Assembly (NCBI GenBank): GCA_021153185.1
Contig: JAGKTY010000002.1
Span: 1 to 64,000, forward strand
From: Lachnospiraceae bacterium
GTDB taxonomy: Bacteria; Bacillota; Clostridia; Lachnospirales; Lachnospiraceae
Length of the DNA stretch: 64,000 bases
Direction of reading: 5' to 3'
The position numbers were made by a program, and so were the translations under genes. The notes under the pieces are model-generated. The model worked only from the letters and a program-made list of their open reading frames with translations. It did not search any database and was not told the DNA's origin. Of the stretch, positions 47,950-56,244 are shown piece by piece. Every line of letters begins with the position of its first letter. Positions within the stretch are counted from its first letter, which is position 1.

Positions 47950-50040
47950 ATGTACAAAACGTATAGTTTAGAGCTTGCCGGACGTACCCTTTCCGTAGAT
48001 ATCGGAAGAGTTGGAAAACAGGCAAACGGATGTGCATTTATGCACTATGGTGACACAACAGTATTATCAACAGCAACAGCATCAGAGAAACCGAGAGAGG
48101 GAATTGATTTCTTCCCTTGTAGTGTTGAGTATGAGGAAAAATTATACTCAGTCGGCAAAATCCCGGGTGGTTTCAACAAACGAGAAGGAAAAGCATCAGA
48201 GAATGCAGTCCTTACAAGCCGTGTAATTGACCGTCCAATGCGTCCTTTGTTCCCAAAGGATTACCGCAATGATGTAACACTCAACAACATGGTTATGAGT
48301 GTTGATCCGGAATGCAGACCGGAGCTTGTTGCCATGCTTGGTACAGCAATTGCAACTTGTATTTCGGATATTCCATTTGACGGCCCATGTGCTATGACAC
48401 AGATTGGTATTTGGGAGGGTGAATTTGTCGTAAACCCAAGCCAGCTCATTTGGGACAAGGGTGATCTTCGTATGACTGTTGCATCGACAGCTGAGAAGGT
48501 TATCATGATCGAGGCAGGTGCCAATGAAATCCCTGAGGATAAAATCCTTGAGGCAATTTACATGGCACACGAAGTCAACCAGACAATTATCGAATTTATC
48601 AACAAAATCGTAGCAGAGGTTGGTAAACCAAAACATAGCTATGAGAGCTGCGCAATTCCACAGGAAATGTTTGACGAGATGAAGAAAATCGTCACACCTG
48701 AGGAGATGGAAGTGGCAGTCTTTACAGACGAAAAACAGGTGCGTGAGGAAAATATTCGCAATGTCACAGCCAAATTTGAGGAGGCATTTGCTGACAAGGA
48801 AGATTACCTTGCAATTCTTTCAGAGGCTGTTTACCAGTACCAGAAAAAGACCGTTCGTAAGATGATCTTAAAAGACCACAAACGTCCGGATGGCCGTCAG
48901 CTCAATCAGATCAGACCACTTGCTGCTGAGGTTGATATTATTCCAAGAGTGCACGGTAGTGCGATGTTCACACGTGGACAGACACAGATTTGTAACGTGA
49001 CAACACTTGCACCGCTTTCTGAGGTTCAGAAGGTGGACGGTCTTGATGAGAATATCACAACAAAACGTTATTTGCATCACTACAACTTCCCGGCTTACTC
49101 TGTTGGTGAGACCAAAGTTAGCCGCGGACCGGGACGCCGTGAGATCGGACATGGTGCCCTTGCAGAGAGAGCACTTCTTCCGGTGCTTCCAAGTGAGGAA
49201 GAATTCCCATATGCAATCCGTACCGTATCAGAGACATTTGAGTCAAACGGTTCTACATCGATGGCATCTACATGCGCTTCATGTATGTCACTGATGGCTG
49301 CTGGTGTTCCGATTAAGAAAATGGTTGCAGGTATCAGCTGTGGTCTCGTAACAGGCGATACAGATGATGATTTCGTGCTCCTGACAGATATTCAGGGTCT
49401 GGAAGATTTCTTCGGAGATATGGACTTTAAGGTAACCGGTACAACAGAAGGTATCACAGCAATCCAGATGGATATCAAGATTCACGGACTTACAAGACCT
49501 ATCGTAGAAGGTGCAATTGCAAGATGTCGTGAGGCAAGACTCTTTATCATGGATACATGTATGAAACCGGCAATTGCAGCTCCGAGAGCTGAGGTTGGCA
49601 AATATGCACCGAAGATTATTTCTCTTCAGATTAATCCGGAGAAGATTGGTGATGTTGTCGGACAGCGCGGTAAGACAATCAATGAGATTATCGCACGTAC
49701 AGGTGTGAAGATTGATATCACAGATGACGGTATGGTTTCTGTATGCGGTACTGATAAAGAAATGATGGATCAGGCGGTTGAGATGATTGAGATTATCACA
49801 ACAGACTTCGAGCAGGGACAGATTTTTAAAGGAAAAGTCGTAAGCATCAAAGAGTTTGGTGCGTTCATCGAGTTTGCACCCGGAAAAGAAGGTATGGTCC
49901 ATATTTCAAAGATTTCAAATGAGAGAATCAACCATGTAGAAGATGTCTTAACACTTGGTGACAAGGTGACTGTCGTATGTCTTGGAAAAGATAAGATGGG
50001 CAGAATCAGCTTCTCAATGAAGGATGTCGGACAGAACTAA
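47950..50040 (+). CDS. pnp: Polyribonucleotide nucleotidyltransferase (PNPase)
   Basis: Phosphorolytic 3'-5' exoribonuclease of 696 residues, central to mRNA decay. It has two RNase PH domains (~10-225 and ~315-545) with a helical linker, then KH (~550-610, with IGDVVGQRGKTINEI) and S1 (~620-690, with GQIFKGKVVSIKEFGAFIEF) RNA-binding domains. The active-site region RPDGRQLNQIRPL begins the second core. AAAGGAGAACACT lies before the ATG. The long leader hairpin upstream suggests post-transcriptional self-control. Confidence 0.98.
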   Translation: MYKTYSLELAGRTLSVDIGRVGKQANGCAFMHYGDTTVLSTATASEKPREGIDFFPCSVEYEEKLYSVGKIPGGFNKREGKASENAVLTSRVIDRPMRPLFPKDYRNDVTLNNMVMSVDPECRPELVAMLGTAIATCISDIPFDGPCAMTQIGIWEGEFVVNPSQLIWDKGDLRMTVASTAEKVIMIEAGANEIPEDKILEAIYMAHEVNQTIIEFINKIVAEVGKPKHSYESCAIPQEMFDEMKKIVTPEEMEVAVFTDEKQVREENIRNVTAKFEEAFADKEDYLAILSEAVYQYQKKTVRKMILKDHKRPDGRQLNQIRPLAAEVDIIPRVHGSAMFTRGQTQICNVTTLAPLSEVQKVDGLDENITTKRYLHHYNFPAYSVGETKVSRGPGRREIGHGALAERALLPVLPSEEEFPYAIRTVSETFESNGSTSMASTCASCMSLMAAGVPIKKMVAGISCGLVTGDTDDDFVLLTDIQGLEDFFGDMDFKVTGTTEGITAIQMDIKIHGLTRPIVEGAIARCREARLFIMDTCMKPAIAAPRAEVGKYAPKIISLQINPEKIGDVVGQRGKTINEIIARTGVKIDITDDGMVSVCGTDKEMMDQAVEMIEIITTDFEQGQIFKGKVVSIKEFGAFIEFAPGKEGMVHISKISNERINHVEDVLTLGDKVTVVCLGKDKMGRISFSMKDVGQN

Positions 50041-50067
50041 TTCATAAATTCATATGGAATAACAATT

Positions 50068-50099
50068 AGGATCGGGCTGCGGCCCGGTCCTTTATTTTG
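50068..50099 (+). terminator. Rho-independent terminator after pnp
   Basis: AGGATCGGGC (50068-50077) pairs with GCCCGGTCCT (50082-50091) around TGCG, followed by TTATTTTG. The AT-rich 50100-50280 region behind it holds no clear promoter or gene that I can see. Confidence 0.92.
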
Positions 50100-50280
50100 T
50101 TGTTGCATTTTTATGCGAAACAATATCTTGATTTTTTTGTGACAATGGCATAAAATATCATAAAAAATACACGGTTTTTAATCAAAATATCACAAAAACT
50201 ATTTATTTATGAAGCATTTCATGGTAAGATTAATTTGTGTTTTAATACACATATTTATCATGTAAAAGGGAGCGAATTAT

Positions 50281-51228
50281 ATGGAAGGTATGACAAACAA
50301 TGAGTCTGTAAAGACAGAGATTCCAAATGATATTGAGATTGTGAATTTGGGAACAGAAGAAACAGAGGCAGCATCTGCGAGAGCAGCAGTGGAAGCAATG
50401 AAAAACAGCGGCTATTTTGCACCGGAAAGGAAAGAAGTGAGTGGACCGATCGTTCCATCCGTGCCACCGGTTTCAGACTTGGAAGCAAATCCAATGCCGT
50501 CAACAGCCCCTATTTTTGAACCAAATCAGTTAGAAGATATTGAACAGCCAACGAATGCAGCGGAAGCGGTTGCAATGGCAAAAGCGCAGGGGGAAATCAA
50601 ACGTATGGTTCCGCCTCCAATTGCACCGGTTGAGAATTTGGCAAGTAGCGCAGCCGAAGCAGTTGCCATGATGAACAAAAAAGATGACAAAGAGAAAACG
50701 CTCGGTTCTTCAACCAAGCTTTCCTCAGCAATGTATACGGATACTGCAGCAGATGATTTTGCAATCGAGGAGCAATATCCGGAATGGAAAGCAGCACTTG
50801 ATAAGATTAACCGCGAAGCGGGCATCAAGATTTCTCAAATTGAAAACGGCATGAGGCTGCAGTTTGACGAGGTGATGAATAAGTCACAGCATATGATCCA
50901 GGATGCACTTTCAACATTGGAAAGTGAGATTGCTTCCTGTGAGCAGTGCATGCGCGATGCCATCAAAAAAGCCGGCTCTTCAACAGAGGAAGCAGTCAAA
51001 TCAGAGCATGAAAAGATGATTGAAATCGGCAACGCTGAGAAGGAAGCGATGATTGCAGAGTTTGAGAAGCAGATTGCGGATATGAAGGCAGAGCACAATC
51101 AGGAGATTCTCAAAATGAAAGACGATCAGTTAAACTCGCTCGGAAAGATGAAACAAATGTACAGCGAGCAACTTGATGAGATGAAAGATACATACGAACA
51201 AAAAATTAAACTCTTAAAAGGGGAATGA
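50281..51228 (+). CDS. Unknown protein with repeated AAEAVAM motifs and a C-terminal coiled coil
   Basis: A 315-residue protein I do not recognise. The N-terminal half has three short related motifs, AAVEAMKNSG (35-44), AAEAVAMAKAQG (93-104) and AAEAVAMMNKK (124-134), separated by Pro-rich spacers that resemble each other (PSVPPVSDL and PPPIAPVENL). Residues ~165-312 are a long acidic/basic heptad region, predicted coiled coil, with two cysteines at 220 and 223. There is no signal peptide or membrane segment. AAGGGAGCG precedes the ATG, and a strong terminator follows, so it is a single-gene unit. A structural or scaffold role is a guess; it may be lineage-restricted. Confidence 0.7.
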   Translation: MEGMTNNESVKTEIPNDIEIVNLGTEETEAASARAAVEAMKNSGYFAPERKEVSGPIVPSVPPVSDLEANPMPSTAPIFEPNQLEDIEQPTNAAEAVAMAKAQGEIKRMVPPPIAPVENLASSAAEAVAMMNKKDDKEKTLGSSTKLSSAMYTDTAADDFAIEEQYPEWKAALDKINREAGIKISQIENGMRLQFDEVMNKSQHMIQDALSTLESEIASCEQCMRDAIKKAGSSTEEAVKSEHEKMIEIGNAEKEAMIAEFEKQIADMKAEHNQEILKMKDDQLNSLGKMKQMYSEQLDEMKDTYEQKIKLLKGE

Positions 51229-51238
51229 TTTAGATTGA

Positions 51239-51273
51239 AAAGAACCTGTGATGTTTATCACAGGTTCTTTTTC
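51239..51273 (+). terminator. Rho-independent terminator after the coiled-coil protein gene
   Basis: AAAGAACCTGTGAT (51239-51252) pairs perfectly with ATCACAGGTTCTTT (51257-51270) around GTTT, with a T-run. Confidence 0.93.
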
Positions 51274-51363
51274 TGTTCTAACAAGATGCATGTCCGAATA
51301 GATTGAAGAGAAAGATGAACAAAGATATCAATTCGCCGGGCGAATGTGGGGGGGGAGAGACAG

Positions 51364-52326
51364 ATGGATAAACGCCAAACATTTATGGAATTGTTTCCTA
51401 ACGAGATGAAGTGTTTGTTTCAAGGCTGTCTGCAGCACCTTACGCAGCTATCTGAAATACGGTTCCGGGTTGCACAGCCGATTTGTGTTTATATGAATGG
51501 CAATGAATTGTTTTTGACAAAAAACGGAGACTTTACAACACATGTAACAGGCGCAAAAAGAATTACCATCACAGAAATAGAACACTTTTTTGCCCATATA
51601 TGTGAGTTTTCACCGTATGCGTTTTTAAAGGAACTCGGCAATGGGTATATCACCACCAAAGGCGGACATCGGATTGGTGTTGTGGGAGAGATGATAAAAG
51701 ATGAGAACGGATGCTACCGGATGAAGCAAATCGCATTCATGAATATCAGAATTGCACATGAGGTGCCCGGAGTGGCAAAACCAATCCTTGGTTATTTGTT
51801 TGAAAATAAGCAGTTTCAATCTACGATGATTGTGTCGCCGCCGGGGGTTGGAAAGACGACGTTGCTTCGGGACATCATTCGGAATATATCCGATGGGTAT
51901 GGAGAATACAGGGGACTCAATGTCTCTGTTGTGGATGAGAGAAGTGAAATAGCCGGCTGCTATTTGGGCATTCCGCAAAACGCTGTCGGGATGCGCACGG
52001 ATGTATTAGACGGCTGTGAAAAAAGGAGAGGCATTTTATTGTTGCTCCGGAGCATGGCACCACAAGTCATCGCTGCTGATGAGGTATCAGGCGAAGATGA
52101 ATTGTTTGCACTCACAAAGGCCGCACACTGCGGATGCAGGTTTTTACTGACAATGCATGCCGAAGATTACGCTTCGTTTTCCGATACAAGTATCCTGAAA
52201 CGACTGCGTAGCACCAATATGATTCAGAGGATGATTATTCTTTCTATAAAAGAGGGGAAAAGATGGTTTGAAATACGCAGTATGAAGGGGGATATCGTAT
52301 GTTCAAATTGGTTGGATGCACAATGA
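51364..52326 (+). CDS. spoIIIAA: Stage III sporulation protein AA (ATPase)
   Basis: A 320-residue cytoplasmic secretion-type ATPase that powers the SpoIIIA-SpoIIQ channel complex between mother cell and forespore. The Walker A is PPGVGKTTLLRD with K164, and the Walker B-like region is PQVIAADEVSGEDE. The N-terminal segment FRVAQPICVYMNG is family-typical. The ATG at 51364 is preceded by an eight-G run and GGAG, so the GTG at 51346 is rejected. It heads an eight-gene operon. In Bacillus the operon is driven by SigE; I did not find a convincing SigE promoter by eye. Confidence 0.95.
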   Translation: MDKRQTFMELFPNEMKCLFQGCLQHLTQLSEIRFRVAQPICVYMNGNELFLTKNGDFTTHVTGAKRITITEIEHFFAHICEFSPYAFLKELGNGYITTKGGHRIGVVGEMIKDENGCYRMKQIAFMNIRIAHEVPGVAKPILGYLFENKQFQSTMIVSPPGVGKTTLLRDIIRNISDGYGEYRGLNVSVVDERSEIAGCYLGIPQNAVGMRTDVLDGCEKRRGILLLLRSMAPQVIAADEVSGEDELFALTKAAHCGCRFLLTMHAEDYASFSDTSILKRLRSTNMIQRMIILSIKEGKRWFEIRSMKGDIVCSNWLDAQ

Positions 52327-52805
52327 TTCTCGTGGGTTTCTTCGGGACGGGCATGCATATATGTTTTGGATATGATCAGAGGATTTCGCTGCTTCAAAGT
52401 TTGGCGGATTATTTTTCCAAAATTGCAAACTATATCGGTGCGGAACGTATGACGGTTCCGGAAGCGGTACGATTGAGCTTTGAAAAGATGGAGAATGCGC
52501 AAATCCTGGAATTTGGAGAAACGCTGGCAGAACGCCGGCTGTGTGAGGAGTTTGAGACAGCATGGGAGCAGGCTTGTAACTGTTCGTTTCAGATGCTCTC
52601 GGATGACGAAAGAGCGCAGATTGCAAAACTGTTTTACAAAAATGCGTGTCTCTTGCAGTCGTCTCAAAAAAATTTGTTTGATGAGCTTGCCGATTCCTTT
52701 TTACAGAAAGCAAAAAAAGAACAGCAGCAGAGTCTTGAGAAGAAAAGAGTAGCAAGAAGCACATTGTCAATCATTGGGATTTTGATCTGTATCATCCTAT
52801 GGTAA
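52299..52805 (+). CDS. spoIIIAB: Stage III sporulation protein AB
   Basis: A 168-residue membrane protein with hydrophobic segments at the N-terminus (VGCTMILVGFFGTGMHICFG) and at the C-terminus (STLSIIGILICIILW) around a helical domain related to type II secretion GspF proteins. It starts 28 bases inside spoIIIAA, with AAGGGGGATATCGT before the ATG, so the two are coupled. Confidence 0.9.
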   Translation: MFKLVGCTMILVGFFGTGMHICFGYDQRISLLQSLADYFSKIANYIGAERMTVPEAVRLSFEKMENAQILEFGETLAERRLCEEFETAWEQACNCSFQMLSDDERAQIAKLFYKNACLLQSSQKNLFDELADSFLQKAKKEQQQSLEKKRVARSTLSIIGILICIILW

Positions 52806-52814
52806 GGAGGCGTT

Positions 52815-53009
52815 ATGGAAATTGGACTGTTATTTAAAATAGGTGCGGTTGGAATTTTGGTCACGATTTTAAATCAGGTTTTAAAGCACAGCGGAAGAGA
52901 CGAACATGCTTTTTTGATATCCCTGGCGGGGCTCGTATTGGTGTTTGGATGGATTTTGCCTTATATTGCCGACTTGTTTCGTGAGGCGAAGGCTCTGTTT
53001 GATTTGTAG
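52815..53009 (+). CDS. spoIIIAC: Stage III sporulation protein AC
   Basis: A 64-residue membrane protein with two hydrophobic helices (LLFKIGAVGILVTILNQVL and ISLAGLVLVFGWILPYIADL). The length and the motif KHSGRDEHAFL match the family. TAAGGAGGCGTT lies before the ATG. SpoIIIAC and AD form the inner-membrane part of the channel. Confidence 0.93.
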   Translation: MEIGLLFKIGAVGILVTILNQVLKHSGRDEHAFLISLAGLVLVFGWILPYIADLFREAKALFDL

Positions 53010-53017
53010 GTGACAGG

Positions 53018-53398
53018 ATGATTTGGAAGGCATGTATGCTTGCGTTTGTTACAACAATTTTATATAGCGTCCTAAAGACAGCGCATTCGGGCTGTGCGAT
53101 GGTCTGCAAACTGCTTTGTGTTGTCAGTATCTCGCTTTTTAGCTTACAGTTAATGCATGTGTTGACAGAGCAGCTGTATGAAGTGGTAAGTTTTGGGCAG
53201 GAACAGATGATTTCGGTAAAACTGATTACGCAGCTGTTCGGGATTGGCTTTCTGTGTGATTTGTGCGCAACACTTGCCAGAGAAGAAGGACTTGCAAGCA
53301 TTGCTTCGCAGCTTGAATTATTTGGAAAATTATCCATTTTTGCGATTGCCTGGCCGGTTGTAAATGTACTGCTAAACACGATGCAGTCTATGTTTTGA
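53018..53398 (+). CDS. spoIIIAD: Stage III sporulation protein AD
   Basis: A 126-residue membrane protein with three to four hydrophobic helices, homologous in arrangement to AC plus an extra segment. GREE-like REEGLASIASQLELFGKLS matches the family pattern. It starts eight bases after spoIIIAC, with TAGGTGACAGG upstream. Confidence 0.92.
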   Translation: MIWKACMLAFVTTILYSVLKTAHSGCAMVCKLLCVVSISLFSLQLMHVLTEQLYEVVSFGQEQMISVKLITQLFGIGFLCDLCATLAREEGLASIASQLELFGKLSIFAIAWPVVNVLLNTMQSMF

Positions 53399-53408
53399 GG
53401 GAAAGAGC

Positions 53409-54458
53409 ATGCTTAATGATCATTTGGTGAATGAACTTGCAAACGAGATGACAAGAAATATGGAGCAAATTGGTGTGACGTATGAGGTGCCTGTCCGAAA
53501 AATACTGGAATTGATTATGCACGGTGATTTGTCAAAGGGAAAAGATCTGTTTGTTTTGTATATTCAAAAAGTGATTGTTCAACAGGTCAATACAGAAAAA
53601 GATGCACTCGTTCAATTGTTGATTGTAGGGATGATTGGGTGTGTCATGATCATTGTATCGGAAATGTTCCGGTACGGGCAGATTTCGAATATGGTGAGCT
53701 TGATTGTGTATTGTGTTCTGGCAAATTGTTCACTTGGGATTGTGAAAACAGGGCAAGCAATCTGCGTTTCGTTTAGTGACAGCATCAGGCAATATATGCA
53801 AATGCTGCTTCCTACATACTGTGTCTGTGTGAATGTATCGTCTGCAGGCATGTCGGGTGTCAGTACATTTATTTTGTATCAGGGAATTTTATATGGCATG
53901 GAACTACTCATTATAAATGTGTTTATCCCGCTCACATATTTTTACATCGTAATCTCCGTGATTGGGGGCATTGGAAAGACGAATCGCTTTGCAAAGCTCA
54001 AAAGTCTGATTGAACGTGTTATCAATTACACAAGTAAAATTTCTGTCTATGTCGGAATCGGTGGGTTTACAATCCAGGAATTTTGTCAGGCAAATACATT
54101 GAAAGGAGGAAAGGCAATTCTTGCGAAAGGCATGCGGATGATTCCGGGCATCGGTCAAGTGAGTGAACAGGTGACACAAATGTTTTTGACATCCGGAAGC
54201 TTTCTGAGAAATGTTGTCGGAATTCTCGGCGTGATTTGTCTGGGGGCAGTCGTGTTATATCCGATGCTAAGGCTGCTCATCCTAGGCGGAAGCATGAAAC
54301 TCATTGCTGCCATTCTGGCGATTGCAGGAGGGAACCGTCTGGCTACACTTGTTGATGGAATGGGACAGAGTGTGTTGTTTTATATGCGGTTTGTCATGTG
54401 CCAGGTTTCGGTGCTTTGCATGTCGTTTCTGGTCGTAGCGACATGTCTGGGAGGATGA
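53409..54458 (+). CDS. spoIIIAE: Stage III sporulation protein AE
   Basis: A 349-residue polytopic membrane protein. The N-terminal ~80 residues are soluble, then about seven hydrophobic segments follow (for example MVSLIVYCVLANCSLGIVKTG and LLIINVFIPLTYFYIVISVIGG). Bacillus SpoIIIAE is near 400 residues including a signal-like N-terminus that is shorter here. It starts 10 bases after spoIIIAD with GAGGGAAAGAGC upstream. Confidence 0.93.
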   Translation: MLNDHLVNELANEMTRNMEQIGVTYEVPVRKILELIMHGDLSKGKDLFVLYIQKVIVQQVNTEKDALVQLLIVGMIGCVMIIVSEMFRYGQISNMVSLIVYCVLANCSLGIVKTGQAICVSFSDSIRQYMQMLLPTYCVCVNVSSAGMSGVSTFILYQGILYGMELLIINVFIPLTYFYIVISVIGGIGKTNRFAKLKSLIERVINYTSKISVYVGIGGFTIQEFCQANTLKGGKAILAKGMRMIPGIGQVSEQVTQMFLTSGSFLRNVVGILGVICLGAVVLYPMLRLLILGGSMKLIAAILAIAGGNRLATLVDGMGQSVLFYMRFVMCQVSVLCMSFLVVATCLGG

Positions 54459-54459
54459 T

Positions 54460-54792
54460 ATGGATGCCCTATGGAATGTTCTTGTTTTTGTCGTAGTTTT
54501 AGAAATGCTCAGTGAATTGTTGGAAGAAAAATATAAACGATATTATACAATGATAATAAATGTTGCAATAATTTCGTTATTATTTAGCTATATTTTTCAT
54601 ACCGTTCTTGTATATGACGGGAAAAATTGCAGGATTCAGATGCCGGATCTGACAACGGACTTGCAGGAAAAAGAGCAAAATGAGATTGAAAATGAATCCA
54701 TCCGGTTTATGGAAGAAATAAATAACTATTATGATGAAATGGAAAAAAAGGACAATGGGGAGGGGAAAACAGATGAATCAGCTGATGAGTAA
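54460..54792 (+). CDS. spoIIIAF: Stage III sporulation protein AF, shortened
   Basis: A 110-residue membrane protein with two hydrophobic helices (LWNVLVFVVVLEMLSELL and YTMIINVAIISLLFSYIFHTVLV in order) and a short acidic tail. Position in the operon identifies it. Characterised SpoIIIAF proteins are about 200 residues and carry a C-terminal ring-building-motif domain in the intermembrane space; here only ~55 residues follow the second helix. No frameshift is apparent: the next gene is in another frame with its own ribosome site and starts 20 bases before this stop. Confidence 0.8.
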   Translation: MDALWNVLVFVVVLEMLSELLEEKYKRYYTMIINVAIISLLFSYIFHTVLVYDGKNCRIQMPDLTTDLQEKEQNEIENESIRFMEEINNYYDEMEKKDNGEGKTDESADE

Positions 54793-55363
54793 AATCGGAA
54801 AAGACAAATTTATCATCCTTGCGATCGCGGGTGTAATTCTACTGTTGATGGAATCCTCCGTCTGGAAAAAGGTCAATGGTTCGGAAGCGAATGCACAAAA
54901 AGAAACAACAGCTATGAAACAGGAAACCGTGTCGCCGGACATATCGCAAGATGAATACGGTATAGATTGTTATGAAAAAAATACAGAACAGAAACTGGTG
55001 TCATTTATTTCACAAATCGAAGGTGCCGGAAAAACAGCCGTGCTGGTTTCGACAAACGGAAGCGCACAAAAAATAGTTGAAAAGGATGCGCCGTACACAC
55101 GAGAAAATGACAACAGTGTCAATGGAGAGGAAAATACGCAGAGCACGCGGGTTGAAGAAAATGAAACAACTGTTTTTTTTGAGGATGCGGATGGGAATAA
55201 AACACCGTTTATCTGCAAAGAATATGCGCCCAAAATAATAGGTGTTGTTGTTGCTTGCGAAGGCGGGGACAACGAAGAAGTTGTGCGTAAGATTACAGAA
55301 ATCTGTCAGTCATTATTTGATTTGGACGCGCATACAATTAAAGTAGTGAAAATAAAGGAGTAA
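54773..55363 (+). CDS. spoIIIAG: Stage III sporulation protein AG
   Basis: A 196-residue ring-forming component of the mother-cell-forespore channel. One membrane helix (~14-30) is followed by a ring-building-motif domain that begins KLVSFISQIEGAGKTAVLVS and resumes at APKIIGVVVACEGGDNEEVV. Between them lies the family's beta insertion (~100-145). The ATG at 54773 has GGGGAGGGG upstream; the longer frame from 54731 is rejected. It overlaps spoIIIAF by 20 bases. Confidence 0.93.
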   Translation: MNQLMSKIGKDKFIILAIAGVILLLMESSVWKKVNGSEANAQKETTAMKQETVSPDISQDEYGIDCYEKNTEQKLVSFISQIEGAGKTAVLVSTNGSAQKIVEKDAPYTRENDNSVNGEENTQSTRVEENETTVFFEDADGNKTPFICKEYAPKIIGVVVACEGGDNEEVVRKITEICQSLFDLDAHTIKVVKIKE

Positions 55364-55368
55364 ATGTT

Positions 55369-56169
55369 ATGAAACGTAAGATTGGAAACCTTTGGAAAAA
55401 GAATCAGATCATGATTACAGCGCTTGCTATCATGATTGCAATCGCAGGTTATTTAAATTTTACCGGAAAGCAGTTTGACAAAGAATCCAAATATGAAAAC
55501 ACGGCTAAATTTTCTGATGGTGACATCGAAAGCCTCGATGACGATGGTTTGGATTTGAATGAAGAGGCGTCAAATGTTGAAGATACACTCGGCGTGGAAG
55601 AAATTGCATTGACCGAAGAAGATTCGGATTTTGCAAGTTTGGAAGGCGAAAATGCAAGTGAAGTTGCAAGTGAAACGGAGGCATCCGAACTTGCCACAGA
55701 GGATGGTACACAGTTAAGCAGCGAGGAGCTTCAGGCAAAGGCGGAAGCGGAACTTGCAAAAGGAGCAGAGGAAGGAGAGACACCGGGAGAGGCTGTCTTT
55801 ACAAGTGGGGCAAACCTTGTTTCATTAAAAGAAGCGAATCTGACAAGAGAGCAGATGCGTGCACAAAACAAACGTGAGCTGCTTAATATCATTAACAACA
55901 CGGAATTGTCAGATGAAGTCAAGGTTGATGCGATTACGAGCATGATTGCGCTGACCAAGATTGCTTCCATGGAATGTGATACACAGATTATGCTCGAGGC
56001 AAAGGGATTTGCCGATACGGTTGTCAGCATCAACAATGACACGGTGGATGTTCTTGTCGGAGCGGCCGAACTGAGCGAGGCGCAGCGGGCACAGATTGAA
56101 GATATTGTGAAGCGCAAAACCGGTATGAGCGGCGAGCAGATTATTATTTCTCCGGTGGGAAAAGAGTAG
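55369..56169 (+). CDS. spoIIIAH: Stage III sporulation protein AH with acidic insertion
   Basis: A 266-residue membrane protein that in Bacillus pairs with SpoIIQ across the intermembrane space. One membrane helix (~14-30) is followed by a long Glu/Ser/Ala-rich acidic stretch (~35-140) with repeats such as ASEVASETEASELATE. A helical and ring-building region (~150-266) includes REQMRAQNKREL and GFADTVVSINNDTVDVLVG. The acidic stretch is longer than in Bacillus. SpoIIQ itself is not in the window; many Clostridia use a different LytM partner. Confidence 0.93.
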   Translation: MKRKIGNLWKKNQIMITALAIMIAIAGYLNFTGKQFDKESKYENTAKFSDGDIESLDDDGLDLNEEASNVEDTLGVEEIALTEEDSDFASLEGENASEVASETEASELATEDGTQLSSEELQAKAEAELAKGAEEGETPGEAVFTSGANLVSLKEANLTREQMRAQNKRELLNIINNTELSDEVKVDAITSMIALTKIASMECDTQIMLEAKGFADTVVSINNDTVDVLVGAAELSEAQRAQIEDIVKRKTGMSGEQIIISPVGKE

Positions 56170-56244
56170 CAATTACAAGGAATATGTGGTACATTAGAAA
56201 TAATGTGTAAAAAGAATGGAAAGCGTACATAGTAGGAGGAAGCC

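Noticed and set aside
51274..51345. A SigE-type promoter for the spoIIIA operon
   Set aside because: AATAGATT at 51297 is a partial -10 match, but no acceptable -35 lies at the required distance; I could not support it.
54460..55363. A frameshift joining spoIIIAF and spoIIIAG
   Set aside because: The AG frame has its own ribosome site, start and membrane helix, and matches SpoIIIAG in full; no ring-domain remnant of AF is seen out of frame.
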